Of a DNA stretch of 64,000 nt, positions 44,674 to 52,342 are shown one piece after another; position 1 is the first letter of the stretch; each line of letters begins with the position of its first letter. Both the position numbers and the translations under genes were made by a program. The DNA is taken from NCBI RefSeq assembly GCF_047238185.1, contig NZ_JBDFMI010000001.1, positions 806,001 to 870,000 of the forward strand, given 5' to 3'. The notes under the pieces are model-generated. The model was not told where the DNA came from, searched no databases, and worked only from the letters and a program-made list of their open reading frames with translations. Source of the stretch: Bacillus_AD sp047238185 (GTDB lineage: Bacteria > Bacillota > Bacilli > Bacillales > DSM-1321).

Positions 44674-45013
44674 TTCACGTTGTCTGGCATAAAGAAGAGT
44701 AAGATTCTAAATTCCTCGGCTTGCCCCCTGAAAATGGATGTATGTTACAAAATGTCGGTAAGCCTCAGGTCTTATGGAAAATTAAACCTTGAGCTGCTGT
44801 CCGACTTTGTACAGGAAAGGTACGATGAATATAGTACATAAGCAATAGTAAAAATATGGTATTTATTCTTGTGTTTCTCAGAAAGATAGTGTTTACTAAT
44901 ACAGGTAGGTGGAAAAATACTGACTTTTAGAAATAGTAAGTACACTTTGTGTTTGTTGAACGTGAAAATGAGGAAAAAGAAATGAAGACTATGATTGGGA
45001 GGGTGTCAGCGTA

Positions 45014-45937
45014 ATGGAAGTAACCGTAAGGCTGCAGAACGTTACAAAAAAAATAAAGAACAAAACCATTATCGACCATTTGAGCTTTGATGTGTTTGGA
45101 GGGGAAATCTTCGGATTTTTAGGGCCTAATGGAGCCGGGAAAACAACGACAATCCGAATGATTGTCGGATTGATGAAGCTGAGCGATGGAGATGTATTCA
45201 TCTGTGGCGATAGTGTAAAGAATTCGTTTGAAAAGGCGATTGGACATGTGGGCGCTATTGTCGAAAATCCGGAAATGTATAAATATCTGACTGGATATGA
45301 TAACCTCAAGCATTATGCTCGGATGTCGAAGGGAGTAAACAAAGCACGCATAGATGAAGTGGTTGAACTGGTCGGCTTACAGGCACGCATCCACGATAAA
45401 GTTAAAACGTATTCTTTAGGAATGAGGCAGCGTTTGGGATTGGCGCAAGCTTTATTACATAAACCGAAAGTGCTCATACTCGATGAGCCGACAAACGGGC
45501 TTGATCCCCAGGGCATCCGTGAAATCAGGGATTATTTGAAGGAACTGTCGCGCAATGAAGGGATGACTGTCATCGTTTCAAGCCATTTGTTGTCCGAAAT
45601 GGAAATGATGTGCGACCGTTACTGTATCATTCAGAATGGCAAGCTGATCGATATTCAGAATACGCAGGATGAGAATTCAGAAACAGTCTCCAAGACAGTG
45701 CAACTATCAGTAGAGCCAGTTAAAAAAGCATGCAAGCTGATTCAAGAGGCTTATCCTGAGTGCCGGGCAGAAATAAGCGGTCAAGCATTGCAACTGCAAA
45801 TCCACCACGATTTGATACCGGAGGTAATTAAAACCCTCGTTCTGGCGGACTGCGCAGTCTATGGAGTTGAAACCGTAACCGTTTCTCTAGAGGAGAAATT
45901 CCTTCAGATTACAGGAGCGGGAGGGCAAATACAATGA
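45014..45937 (+). CDS. ABC transporter ATP-binding protein (BcrA/CcmA-like)
   Basis: 307-residue ABC ATPase with Walker A GPNGAGKTT near 39, signature YSLGMRQRLGLAQ near 138, Walker B VLILDEPTNGLDP near 156 and the switch His in SSHLLSE. The C-terminal extension of about 90 residues is typical of BcrA-type exporters. With the adjacent ABC-2 permease it makes a two-component exporter of the bacitracin or lantibiotic self-protection type. The substrate is unknown. It starts at ATG 45014 behind GGGAGGGTG. Confidence 0.92.
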   Translation: MEVTVRLQNVTKKIKNKTIIDHLSFDVFGGEIFGFLGPNGAGKTTTIRMIVGLMKLSDGDVFICGDSVKNSFEKAIGHVGAIVENPEMYKYLTGYDNLKHYARMSKGVNKARIDEVVELVGLQARIHDKVKTYSLGMRQRLGLAQALLHKPKVLILDEPTNGLDPQGIREIRDYLKELSRNEGMTVIVSSHLLSEMEMMCDRYCIIQNGKLIDIQNTQDENSETVSKTVQLSVEPVKKACKLIQEAYPECRAEISGQALQLQIHHDLIPEVIKTLVLADCAVYGVETVTVSLEEKFLQITGAGGQIQ

Positions 45938-46869
45938 AGCTGATTCAAAACGAAATGATGAAGATTTTTAAGAAAGTAAGCACTTATATCATGATTGGGA
46001 TTGCTGTCATCATCATTATCGCAGCTGGTTCATTAATGAAGTATGCGATGAATGGCTCGGATGAGGGAACAAATGCCCAATGGAAAGAACAACTGCAAAC
46101 ACAAAATGCAACATATGCACAGAATATGAAAGAGGACCCTTCCGGAGAGGAATACTATAAACAGCAAATTGCGCTGAATGAGTACCACATTCAGCACAAT
46201 ATAGAGCCGAATGAGGATAATGCTTGGTCATTCATCAATACGATGGTGCCCGTGATCGATTTTGTCGCCATATTAACCATCATAGTGGCAGCTGGAATTG
46301 TCGCAAGTGAGTTTTCGACCGGAACAATTAAGCTGTTGTTGATTCGGCCTGCAAGCAGGGTGAAAATACTGCTGAGCAAATATGCGGCTGTCATTTTGTT
46401 TTCAATCTTCATGTTGTTATTGACATTTGTTGTTTCGTTGCTGGTTGGGTTAATCTTCTTTGGAACAGGTGATGTAGGACCGTATTTATCTTATCGGGAC
46501 GGGGCAGTAGTGGAGTCTTCGCAATTCCTTCATGCACTGTTTGCCTATTTGCTTTCTTCAATTGGATTATTTATGCTCACTACGATGGCGTTCATGATTT
46601 CGGCTGCATTCCGAAGTAGCTCGTTGGCTATCGGAATTTCTATTTTCTTGCTGCTGATGGGATCCACAATCACTGGTTTCCTGGCAATGAAATTCGAATG
46701 GGCAAAGTATATCCTGTTCGCCAATTTAAATCTGAACTCTTATTTGGATGGCACCCCTTTTATAGAAGGAATGACCATGTCGTTCTCAATTATCATGTTA
46801 GTCGTCTACTTCGTGATATTCCATCTAATTGCTTTCTTGGTGTTTACGAAGCGTGACGTAGCAGCTTAA
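45934..46869 (+). CDS. ABC-2 type transporter permease
   Basis: 311-residue membrane protein with six hydrophobic segments: one near 17-37, a large extracytoplasmic loop (about 38-105), and five from about 110 to the end. The ATGA overlap with the ATPase gene shows an operon and coupled translation. The segment IVASEFSTGTIKLLLIRPASR is the typical ABC-2 permease pattern. No cognate two-component system is encoded nearby. Confidence 0.9.
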   Translation: MKLIQNEMMKIFKKVSTYIMIGIAVIIIIAAGSLMKYAMNGSDEGTNAQWKEQLQTQNATYAQNMKEDPSGEEYYKQQIALNEYHIQHNIEPNEDNAWSFINTMVPVIDFVAILTIIVAAGIVASEFSTGTIKLLLIRPASRVKILLSKYAAVILFSIFMLLLTFVVSLLVGLIFFGTGDVGPYLSYRDGAVVESSQFLHALFAYLLSSIGLFMLTTMAFMISAAFRSSSLAIGISIFLLLMGSTITGFLAMKFEWAKYILFANLNLNSYLDGTPFIEGMTMSFSIIMLVVYFVIFHLIAFLVFTKRDVAA

Positions 46870-46923
46870 GACATCGAAGGAATGGAGCAGGAACTGGCAA
46901 AAATAGATACTTACTATTCTCTG

Positions 46924-46962
46924 AAAAAGGATGGGCAAACAAATTGCCCATCCTTTTTATTT
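46924..46962. terminator. Bidirectional terminator between ABC permease gene and yqzC
   Basis: Perfect 15-bp stem AAAAAGGATGGGCAA (46924-46938) and TTGCCCATCCTTTTT (46944-46958), 5-base loop. Confidence 0.9.
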
Positions 46963-47406
46963 TGTAATCGTATTGGCAATCTGTATTTGCGTCATTTCCT
47001 TCGTTAAGATAAAGCTGCCGATTTGAATACGTGAAGAAAGGCCGTTGCTTTCGAGATAATGGATGAAAGCTGCTGAATCTTGTAGGATGCCTGCCTGCTT
47101 TAGTGTTGTTCCTATGCTTTCAGAGGTCATTCCTTTAGTAATCTGCAAGGTAAACGGAGCTGATCCCTTTGACTCAGCCGCTGAATTCGGATTTTCATTC
47201 TTTTTCAGGGGAAGTTTTTCCGGATCTTTCGAAACCTTGGGCACTGTTTCTTTTACTAATTCAAACCCATATTCATGGCTTGCTTTCTTTAGCTCTGCCA
47301 AAGTGAATTTTTTTTCCTGTGAATTAGGTTGATGAAATAAGAGTGTTAGAATGCCAGCAAGAAGAAAGCCGATCGCAATGCCTCTTATGGTGGATCTTGC
47401 CATCAT
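46957..47406 (-). CDS. yqzC: YqzC-like membrane-anchored protein (MltG/YceG-like module)
   Basis: 149 residues: an N-terminal membrane anchor (about 5-24), a charged linker, and a C-terminal module (about 85-149: LQITKGMTSESIGTTLKQAGI ... FILTKEMTQIQIANTI) that resembles the small LysM-like part of YceG/MltG proteins, without a catalytic domain. It corresponds to yqzC, downstream of the pst genes in B. subtilis. Its start overlaps the yqzD stop (ATGA). Confidence 0.82.
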   Translation of the reverse strand: MMARSTIRGIAIGFLLAGILTLLFHQPNSQEKKFTLAELKKASHEYGFELVKETVPKVSKDPEKLPLKKNENPNSAAESKGSAPFTLQITKGMTSESIGTTLKQAGILQDSAAFIHYLESNGLSSRIQIGSFILTKEMTQIQIANTITK

Positions 47407-47762
47407 CTTTCCTCCATTTCTGCCATTAGAAGAATGTTTTCAATTTCTTTGTGGGAAAGAGTGGACCGGCTTGAAATTTCCTCTATGCTATGGCCCTGCG
47501 CATACAGGGCAAGTACCTGGCTCTTTAATATTTCATTGATTTTCGGTGACGTATCTACCATCTTGTTTCCGTAACCGAGTGCTTCAGGTGCCATCAATTC
47601 CTCTTCAAGGATGCGCATTTTTTTCTTGAGCTGATAAATGTCCTGTACATGCTGTAAGGATAATTCTTCTACATTCTTTTCCAGTTGCTTAAACCGGTCA
47701 GGAACGAAAAAGGAAAGAAGGAACAATATTATTGCAATACTAATTAAAATAATGGTGATCAT
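47403..47762 (-). CDS. yqzD: YqzD-like protein
   Basis: 119 residues: one N-terminal membrane helix (about 2-19), a coiled coil (about 25-55, QLEKNVEELSLQHVQDIYQL), and a C-terminal helix-turn-helix-like part (about 82-112: LYAQGHSIEEISSRSTLSHKEI). It corresponds to B. subtilis YqzD. A membrane-tethered protein with an HTH-like tail is unusual, but the function is unknown. It forms a two-gene operon with yqzC. Confidence 0.82.
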   Translation of the reverse strand: MITIILISIAIILFLLSFFVPDRFKQLEKNVEELSLQHVQDIYQLKKKMRILEEELMAPEALGYGNKMVDTSPKINEILKSQVLALYAQGHSIEEISSRSTLSHKEIENILLMAEMEER

Positions 47763-48158
47763 TTTGTTATCCCGCCTTTTGCTGCTTTACTTTAAAAAAA
47801 TATCTACAATTCATATTTTAGGGCAGTTAGTCGGAAAAAACATCCATTATTCGCATAAATTGCGCAAAAACGAAAAAGAAATTTGCGAGGCTTTGTCGAA
47901 ATAAAGCTTTTTTCACCTTTTATAAGCCATTTGAAAAATATATCGATAAGGAATGGCTACTGCAGTCTGCATTTGCAGATGAGAAACAATTCTCGACAAT
48001 TTGCGTTTATTGTATGAAATTCCATTAAATGCTAACATAATAGTAAGAAAATTTTAATAATTAACCGGTATACACTATTAAGGAGTATGAATAAACTAAA
48101 TCATTTGTAGCGAATCGCCTGTCCATATATAAATACATCATAAAAGGAGAGAACTGAT
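47763..48158. other. Intergenic region between yqzD and the 206-residue hypothetical gene
   Basis: 396 bases, AT-rich, between divergent genes. I see no further gene and no strong hairpin. TATACACT at 48069-48076 resembles a sigma-E-type -10, but no convincing -35 accompanies it. AAAAGGAGAG just before 48159 is the ribosome binding site of the next gene. Confidence 0.5.
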
Positions 48159-48779
48159 ATGAATAGTTTTGCTGTGCCTAACCAATATAATCAAGACCAT
48201 AATGCAGAAGGTTCCCCATCGCTTATCACAAGGCTTCTATCCAATCCTATGAGAATCGCTCTATGGGATGAACAATCTCTGACGTGGGAGTATCCTTACG
48301 GTGAAGAAATGAAATTCGACCATTCTGGATTATTTTCCGTAAAAGCGATGAATAGTACGAAGGAGCATGAAATTATTAGGTTTCAATTAAGTAATGAAAG
48401 CGCTTTAAAAAAGAAAGTGAAAATAATGGTGCAATACCATAATATATTTGAAAAAGGATCTACTGCGTTTTACAGTCCGCAAGAAAAAGCGATCATCTGT
48501 TTTTATGAGAAGCATGTGACAATGCTCGGCGGCCAATTGCAAGGTAAGGGAATGTCGCAGTATTGTATCCACGATGTGAATGCCTATAGTGAAAATAATT
48601 GGACGGAATGTTTGCAGACTGGTTGCTTGCCGTTATCATGGCTGGCTAAAGGGGAAATATGCTCCACATTTATCTTGGAGGCAGAATTGGCAAAAGGAGA
48701 AAAACAAGAAGGAATCATTTGGTCGTTCCATTCTGAATCAGAAGGAATCGTACGTAAATTGAAAAATGAGATGATTTGA
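48159..48779 (+). CDS. Hypothetical protein, unrecognised
   Basis: 206 residues, soluble, with no signal peptide, membrane helix or motif that I recognise. The N-terminal 25 residues are polar and probably disordered (MNSFAVPNQYNQDHNAEGSP). The rest has alternating polar and aromatic residues that suggest a beta-rich fold (IRFQLSNESALKKKVKIMVQYH). AAAAGGAGAG lies 9 bases before ATG 48159, and codon use looks like that of the neighbours, so it is probably a real gene. I know of no counterpart at this position in B. subtilis. Confidence 0.72.
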   Translation: MNSFAVPNQYNQDHNAEGSPSLITRLLSNPMRIALWDEQSLTWEYPYGEEMKFDHSGLFSVKAMNSTKEHEIIRFQLSNESALKKKVKIMVQYHNIFEKGSTAFYSPQEKAIICFYEKHVTMLGGQLQGKGMSQYCIHDVNAYSENNWTECLQTGCLPLSWLAKGEICSTFILEAELAKGEKQEGIIWSFHSESEGIVRKLKNEMI

Positions 48780-49053
48780 GCCATCTGCCGGTAAAGGTTT
48801 CTATTATGGGTTAATCAAAGCAGACATAATTTTACTAGATAGGTGCTTAGAAAGCATTGCAATTGCCAATCATGTTCTAGCTGCCTGAAACCTTGTATCT
48901 CGCTGTCTTGCCAGTAAAATAGGTGCATAGCGAAACCCGCACAACACATCTTATTCATCGGAATGTAAAATCATACTAGCATTTCTAAAAAAAAAATGAT
49001 ATTATAGAAAAGTCCTATGTGAAGATGACTTGATGTTTGGAGGGAATTATATA

Positions 49054-49203
49054 ATGCGTGTAAATATTACGTTGGCTTGCACTGAATGTGGAGACCGTAA
49101 CTATATTTCTAAGAAAAATAAACGTAACAATCCAGATCGCCTTGAGCTTAAAAAATATTGCTCAAGAGAAAAGCGTGCTACATTGCACCGTGAAACAAAG
49201 TAA
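49054..49203 (+). CDS. rpmG: Large ribosomal subunit protein bL33
   Basis: 49-residue ribosomal protein, starting MRVNITLACTECGDRNYISK at ATG 49054 after GGAGGG. The first zinc-type pair CTEC is present but only one Cys remains in the second position (KYCSREKRA), so the full zinc ribbon is incomplete, as in some L33 paralogues. It has its own terminator. It sits before yqgN, as rpmGA does in B. subtilis. Confidence 0.95.
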   Translation: MRVNITLACTECGDRNYISKKNKRNNPDRLELKKYCSREKRATLHRETK

Positions 49204-49234
49204 ACAACAGGATTTGCTCCTGTTGTTTTTTTTT
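49204..49234 (+). terminator. Terminator after rpmG
   Basis: Perfect 9-bp stem ACAACAGGA (49204-49212) and TCCTGTTGT (49218-49226) followed by eight T. Confidence 0.9.
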
Positions 49235-49336
49235 GCCTAAAAATATGTTAATTTCAAGCCAATTGGCTTACTGTCCCTGTATGACTTCATGGTATATTTA
49301 GTACAGAATAGGATGGTTATGAAGGGGGCTATGTCA

Positions 49337-49909
49337 ATGACAAAGCAAAGCATTCGACTTGAAGTAAAGAAATATTTAGAAACTTTAGGCTCTGATGACC
49401 TTTTGGCACAAAGCAAACTCATTGTGAAGCAACTCATGATGATGGAAGTGTGGAAGCAATCATCAACCATTGCACTTACGATCTCTACAAAAACAGAAAT
49501 AGATACGACTGAGTTGATTAAAGCGGCATGGGAACAGGGAAAAAGAGTGGCAGTCCCAAAATGCAACCCATTATCGCATAGTATGGCCTTCCGTTATTTG
49601 ACAGATTTCAACCAATTGGAATCTGTTTATAGCGGATTGTTGGAGCCGATAGTAGAGAAGACAATCGAAGCTGACCGAAATGAATTGGATTTCATGCTTG
49701 TTCCAGGGTTGGCTTTTTCGGAAGCCGGTTACCGAATCGGATATGGTGGAGGCTACTATGATCGATATTTAGCCGGATTCCAGGGTGTAACGGTATCATT
49801 GCTAACTGAAGGGCAATTGTATCATGAATTGCCAATAGATGAATATGACATGCCCGTTCAATGGCTCGTCTTGCCTAAAGGAGTGATTAACACTAATGCT
49901 GTCCTATAG
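49337..49909 (+). CDS. yqgN: 5-formyltetrahydrofolate cyclo-ligase
   Basis: 190-residue enzyme that converts 5-formyl-THF to 5,10-methenyl-THF with ATP. The FLVPG-type segment LDFMLVPGLAFSEAGYRIGYGGGYYDRYL (key part RIGYGGGYYDR, near 135-150) is diagnostic. I place the start at ATG 49337, 8 bases after GAAGGGGG; ATG 49331 and 49289 in the same frame are less well placed. The gene overlaps the DUF92 gene by 14 bases. Confidence 0.93.
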   Translation: MTKQSIRLEVKKYLETLGSDDLLAQSKLIVKQLMMMEVWKQSSTIALTISTKTEIDTTELIKAAWEQGKRVAVPKCNPLSHSMAFRYLTDFNQLESVYSGLLEPIVEKTIEADRNELDFMLVPGLAFSEAGYRIGYGGGYYDRYLAGFQGVTVSLLTEGQLYHELPIDEYDMPVQWLVLPKGVINTNAVL

Positions 49910-50678
49910 TGCAGGCATTTTTTTCATCTTATGTGCGGCTCTGGGAGGATACCATGTCCGCTCATTGACAAAGTCAGGCAGTTTGGCATCTTTTATCGTA
50001 GGCCTATTGATTTTCATTGGGTTCCAATGGAAGGGATTGATCATTCTTGGTTTATTCTTTGTTTCTTCCAGCAGTTGGTCAAAGTATAAAAAACAAAGAA
50101 AAAAAAGCCTCGAAGATATGCTGGAAAAGGGAGACAGGAGGGATTGGGTGCAGGTTGCTGCCAATGGAGGTATAGCGGGCCTTGCTTCTATTTGGTCCGC
50201 GGTCCAGCCTGATATGGCTGCAACTGTTTGTTTCCTTACAGCTTTTGCGGCAGCGAACGCAGATACATGGGCATCAGAGATTGGCGTATTAAGCAAAACA
50301 AAGCCGTTTCATTTGATTCGCGGAAAATTTGTCGAAAAAGGGACATCGGGCGCAGTTTCCATATTGGGGACGGCTGCTTCTTTTGGCGGGGCTTTATTGA
50401 TCGGATGTGCGGGTTGGATGCTCTTTTCTGGGATCAATGCGGCCTCTGCAGCAATCATCATATCAATGGGATTTTGCGGAAGTGTTGTTGATACGATTCT
50501 TGGAGGAACGATCCAAGCCAAATATTCATGTACCGCTTGCGGAATAGTGACGGAAAAAAGGAGCCACTGCGGCAAAAGCACCAAATTGTATTCTGGCATG
50601 GCTTGGTGCAATAACGATGCAGTAAATGTTTTATCTATATTTGTGGCTGTTTTAGCTGTGTTCCTGATATACGGATAA
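49896..50678 (+). CDS. DUF92 family membrane protein
   Basis: 260-residue integral membrane protein with about six hydrophobic segments. It carries the DUF92 signatures ANADTWASEIGVLSK near 119-133 and GFCGSVVDTILGG near 189-201. A short loop has four Cys/His residues (YSCTACGIVTEKRSHCGK). Plant relatives are phytyl-phosphate kinases, but the bacterial role is unknown. It overlaps yqgN, so it is probably cotranscribed. Confidence 0.88.
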   Translation: MLSYSAGIFFILCAALGGYHVRSLTKSGSLASFIVGLLIFIGFQWKGLIILGLFFVSSSSWSKYKKQRKKSLEDMLEKGDRRDWVQVAANGGIAGLASIWSAVQPDMAATVCFLTAFAAANADTWASEIGVLSKTKPFHLIRGKFVEKGTSGAVSILGTAASFGGALLIGCAGWMLFSGINAASAAIIISMGFCGSVVDTILGGTIQAKYSCTACGIVTEKRSHCGKSTKLYSGMAWCNNDAVNVLSIFVAVLAVFLIYG

Positions 50679-50759
50679 TGATTGGCAAATCCGTACATAC
50701 TATAGTTTAGTGGGGGAGTTTGTTATATTTTTCATGGATTTCAAGATATTTTAAGTAGT

Positions 50760-50777
50760 TTGTGAAATCTGTCACAA
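50760..50777. promoter_or_regulatory. Rex operator upstream of ldh
   Basis: TTGTGA-N6-TCACAA at 50760-50777 is a perfect match to the Rex site core. The left half can serve as the -35 of a promoter whose -10 is TATATA at 50784-50789 (18-base spacer), so Rex bound here would block RNA polymerase. Rex is a repressor released by high NADH, which fits lactate dehydrogenase. Confidence 0.85.
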
Positions 50778-50881
50778 TTTCTCTATATATAAAACGCTTT
50801 CTAAAAAACATAGAAGACCGTTTATATATTACACTATTGCAGTAGGTCAAAATGTCGCTATTTGAAAGGATTGTTTGTAAT

Positions 50882-51832
50882 ATGAAAAAGAAAGTTAATC
50901 GTGTCGTATTAGTTGGAACTGGATTCGTAGGAAGCTCTTATGCTTTTGCTTTGCTTAACCAAGGAATTACAGAGGAACTAGTACTTGTAGATATAAATAA
51001 AGATAAAGCTGCAGGCGATGCTATGGACTTGAATCATGGTTTACCATTCGCCCCTTCAAAAACAAAAGTATGGAACGGTACATATGCAGATTGCAACCAT
51101 GCTGACATCGTTGTACTTACTGCCGGAGCTAACCAGAGACCGGGAGAAACTCGTTTGGACCTTGTTGCCAAAAACACAGCTATTTTCAAAGGGATCGTCA
51201 ACGAAATCATGGAGAGCGGATTTGACGGAATCTTCGTTGTTGCTGCCAATCCGGTTGACATTCTTTCTTATGCAACTTGGAAATTCTCAGGTCTGCCTAA
51301 AGAGCGCGTAATCGGTTCCGGAACAATCTTGGATACAGCAAGATTCCGCTATGAGCTTGGAGAATATTTCAATATTGATACTCGTAATGTCCATGCATAC
51401 ATTATCGGCGAGCATGGCGATACAGAACTTCCTGTATACAGCCATGTTAACTTAGGGGCAAAACCTCTTGCAAAAGCACTTGAAATCAAGGAAGATTACA
51501 AGCCTGGGGACCTTGATGAAATGTTCGTAAATGTCCGTGATGCAGCTTACAAAATTATTGATGCTAAAGGTGCGACATTCTATGGAATCGCTATGGGACT
51601 TGTACGTATCACAAAAGCTATCCTTCAGGATGAAAACAGCATCCTGACTGTTTCAACATTGCTTGAAGGCGAATATGGCCATAATGATGTTTACATCGGC
51701 GTGCCATGTGTTGTTAACCGCGAAGGAATCAGAGAAATTGTCGAGTTGGAATTGAGCGAAGAAGAAAAAGCAAAATTCGCACATTCAGTAAATGTCCTTA
51801 AAACGACAATGGCTCCAGTTCTAGAAGCATAA
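50882..51832 (+). CDS. ldh: L-lactate dehydrogenase
   Basis: 316-residue NAD-dependent enzyme that regenerates NAD+ from pyruvate during fermentation. The dinucleotide-binding motif VGTGFVGSSYAFAL lies near 10-23, the acidic NAD-selecting VDIN follows, and the catalytic His is in IGEHGDTELP near 176-185. The start is ATG 50882 after GAAAGGA; the longer frame from 50852 lacks a good site. A Rex operator lies upstream. A long hairpin follows. Confidence 0.96.
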   Translation: MKKKVNRVVLVGTGFVGSSYAFALLNQGITEELVLVDINKDKAAGDAMDLNHGLPFAPSKTKVWNGTYADCNHADIVVLTAGANQRPGETRLDLVAKNTAIFKGIVNEIMESGFDGIFVVAANPVDILSYATWKFSGLPKERVIGSGTILDTARFRYELGEYFNIDTRNVHAYIIGEHGDTELPVYSHVNLGAKPLAKALEIKEDYKPGDLDEMFVNVRDAAYKIIDAKGATFYGIAMGLVRITKAILQDENSILTVSTLLEGEYGHNDVYIGVPCVVNREGIREIVELELSEEEKAKFAHSVNVLKTTMAPVLEA

Positions 51833-51883
51833 AATTTATTACACTCACGCATTTTTATATAGGGCTTACAAACAAGCTCGCGG

Positions 51884-51929
51884 ATAAAATCCCTCCAATG
51901 TTGCAAAATAGCATTAGGAGGGATTTTAT
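51884..51929. promoter_or_regulatory. Long inverted repeat after ldh containing the next gene's ribosome binding site
   Basis: ATAAAATCCCTCCAATG (51884-51900) pairs with CATTAGGAGGGATTTTAT (51912-51929), 17 pairs with one bulged A. The right arm contains AGGAGGG, the ribosome binding site of the gene starting at 51931. It may serve as the ldh terminator, as a translation switch, or both; no long T run follows it. Confidence 0.7.
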
Positions 51930-51930
51930 T

Positions 51931-52110
51931 ATGATGCGATTAATAAAAATAGCCACACTGGTTTTATTGCTGTTGAGTGCCTATAAATATCGATATAAAT
52001 GGATGAATCAACTTCTGGGAAACCCAGTCATCAGGCGTTTTGTCGTTGCAAAAACAATGAAAATGCCTTTTATGGGCGATTATATGATGCAGACATTATT
52101 CCGTCCTTGA
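51931..52110 (+). CDS. Small membrane protein, conserved hypothetical
   Basis: 59 residues with one N-terminal hydrophobic segment (about 5-17, IKIATLVLLLLSA) followed by a basic stretch (YKYRYKWMNQLLGN) and a polar tail. The strong site AGGAGGG lies 8 bases before ATG 51931. It stands between ldh and gluP, where B. subtilis has the small gene yqgO; I am not certain they are homologous. Function unknown. Confidence 0.7.
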   Translation: MMRLIKIATLVLLLLSAYKYRYKWMNQLLGNPVIRRFVVAKTMKMPFMGDYMMQTLFRP

Positions 52111-52120
52111 ACGATCAATT

Positions 52121-52146
52121 CCGGCTTATCCAGCCGGCTTTTTTTA
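52121..52146 (+). terminator. Terminator after the small membrane protein gene
   Basis: Stem CCGGCT (52121-52126) and AGCCGG (52132-52137), then C and seven or more T. Confidence 0.8.
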
Positions 52147-52342
52147 TGGAAGCTATTGAGGGGTGTTTTTTGCCCATTTTAGGATAACTGCTTCTTTTTT
52201 TAAATTTGTTCTGTCAATATAAGCATAGTTTGATAAAGTATAGATAGGCGCTTATTTAAGGAGGCTCGTAGTAAGCCGATCGAATGGGTGCCGATAGGAA
52301 TTATGAAATGGATTAGATTGTTAAGCGAAAGTAGGGGAAACA

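Noticed and set aside
44608..44841. 77-residue open frame after phoU
   Set aside because: It starts inside the nested hairpin element, has no good ribosome binding site and no recognisable pattern.
50788..50801. cre (CcpA) site at ldh
   Set aside because: Three mismatches at consensus ends; kept only as a weak remark.
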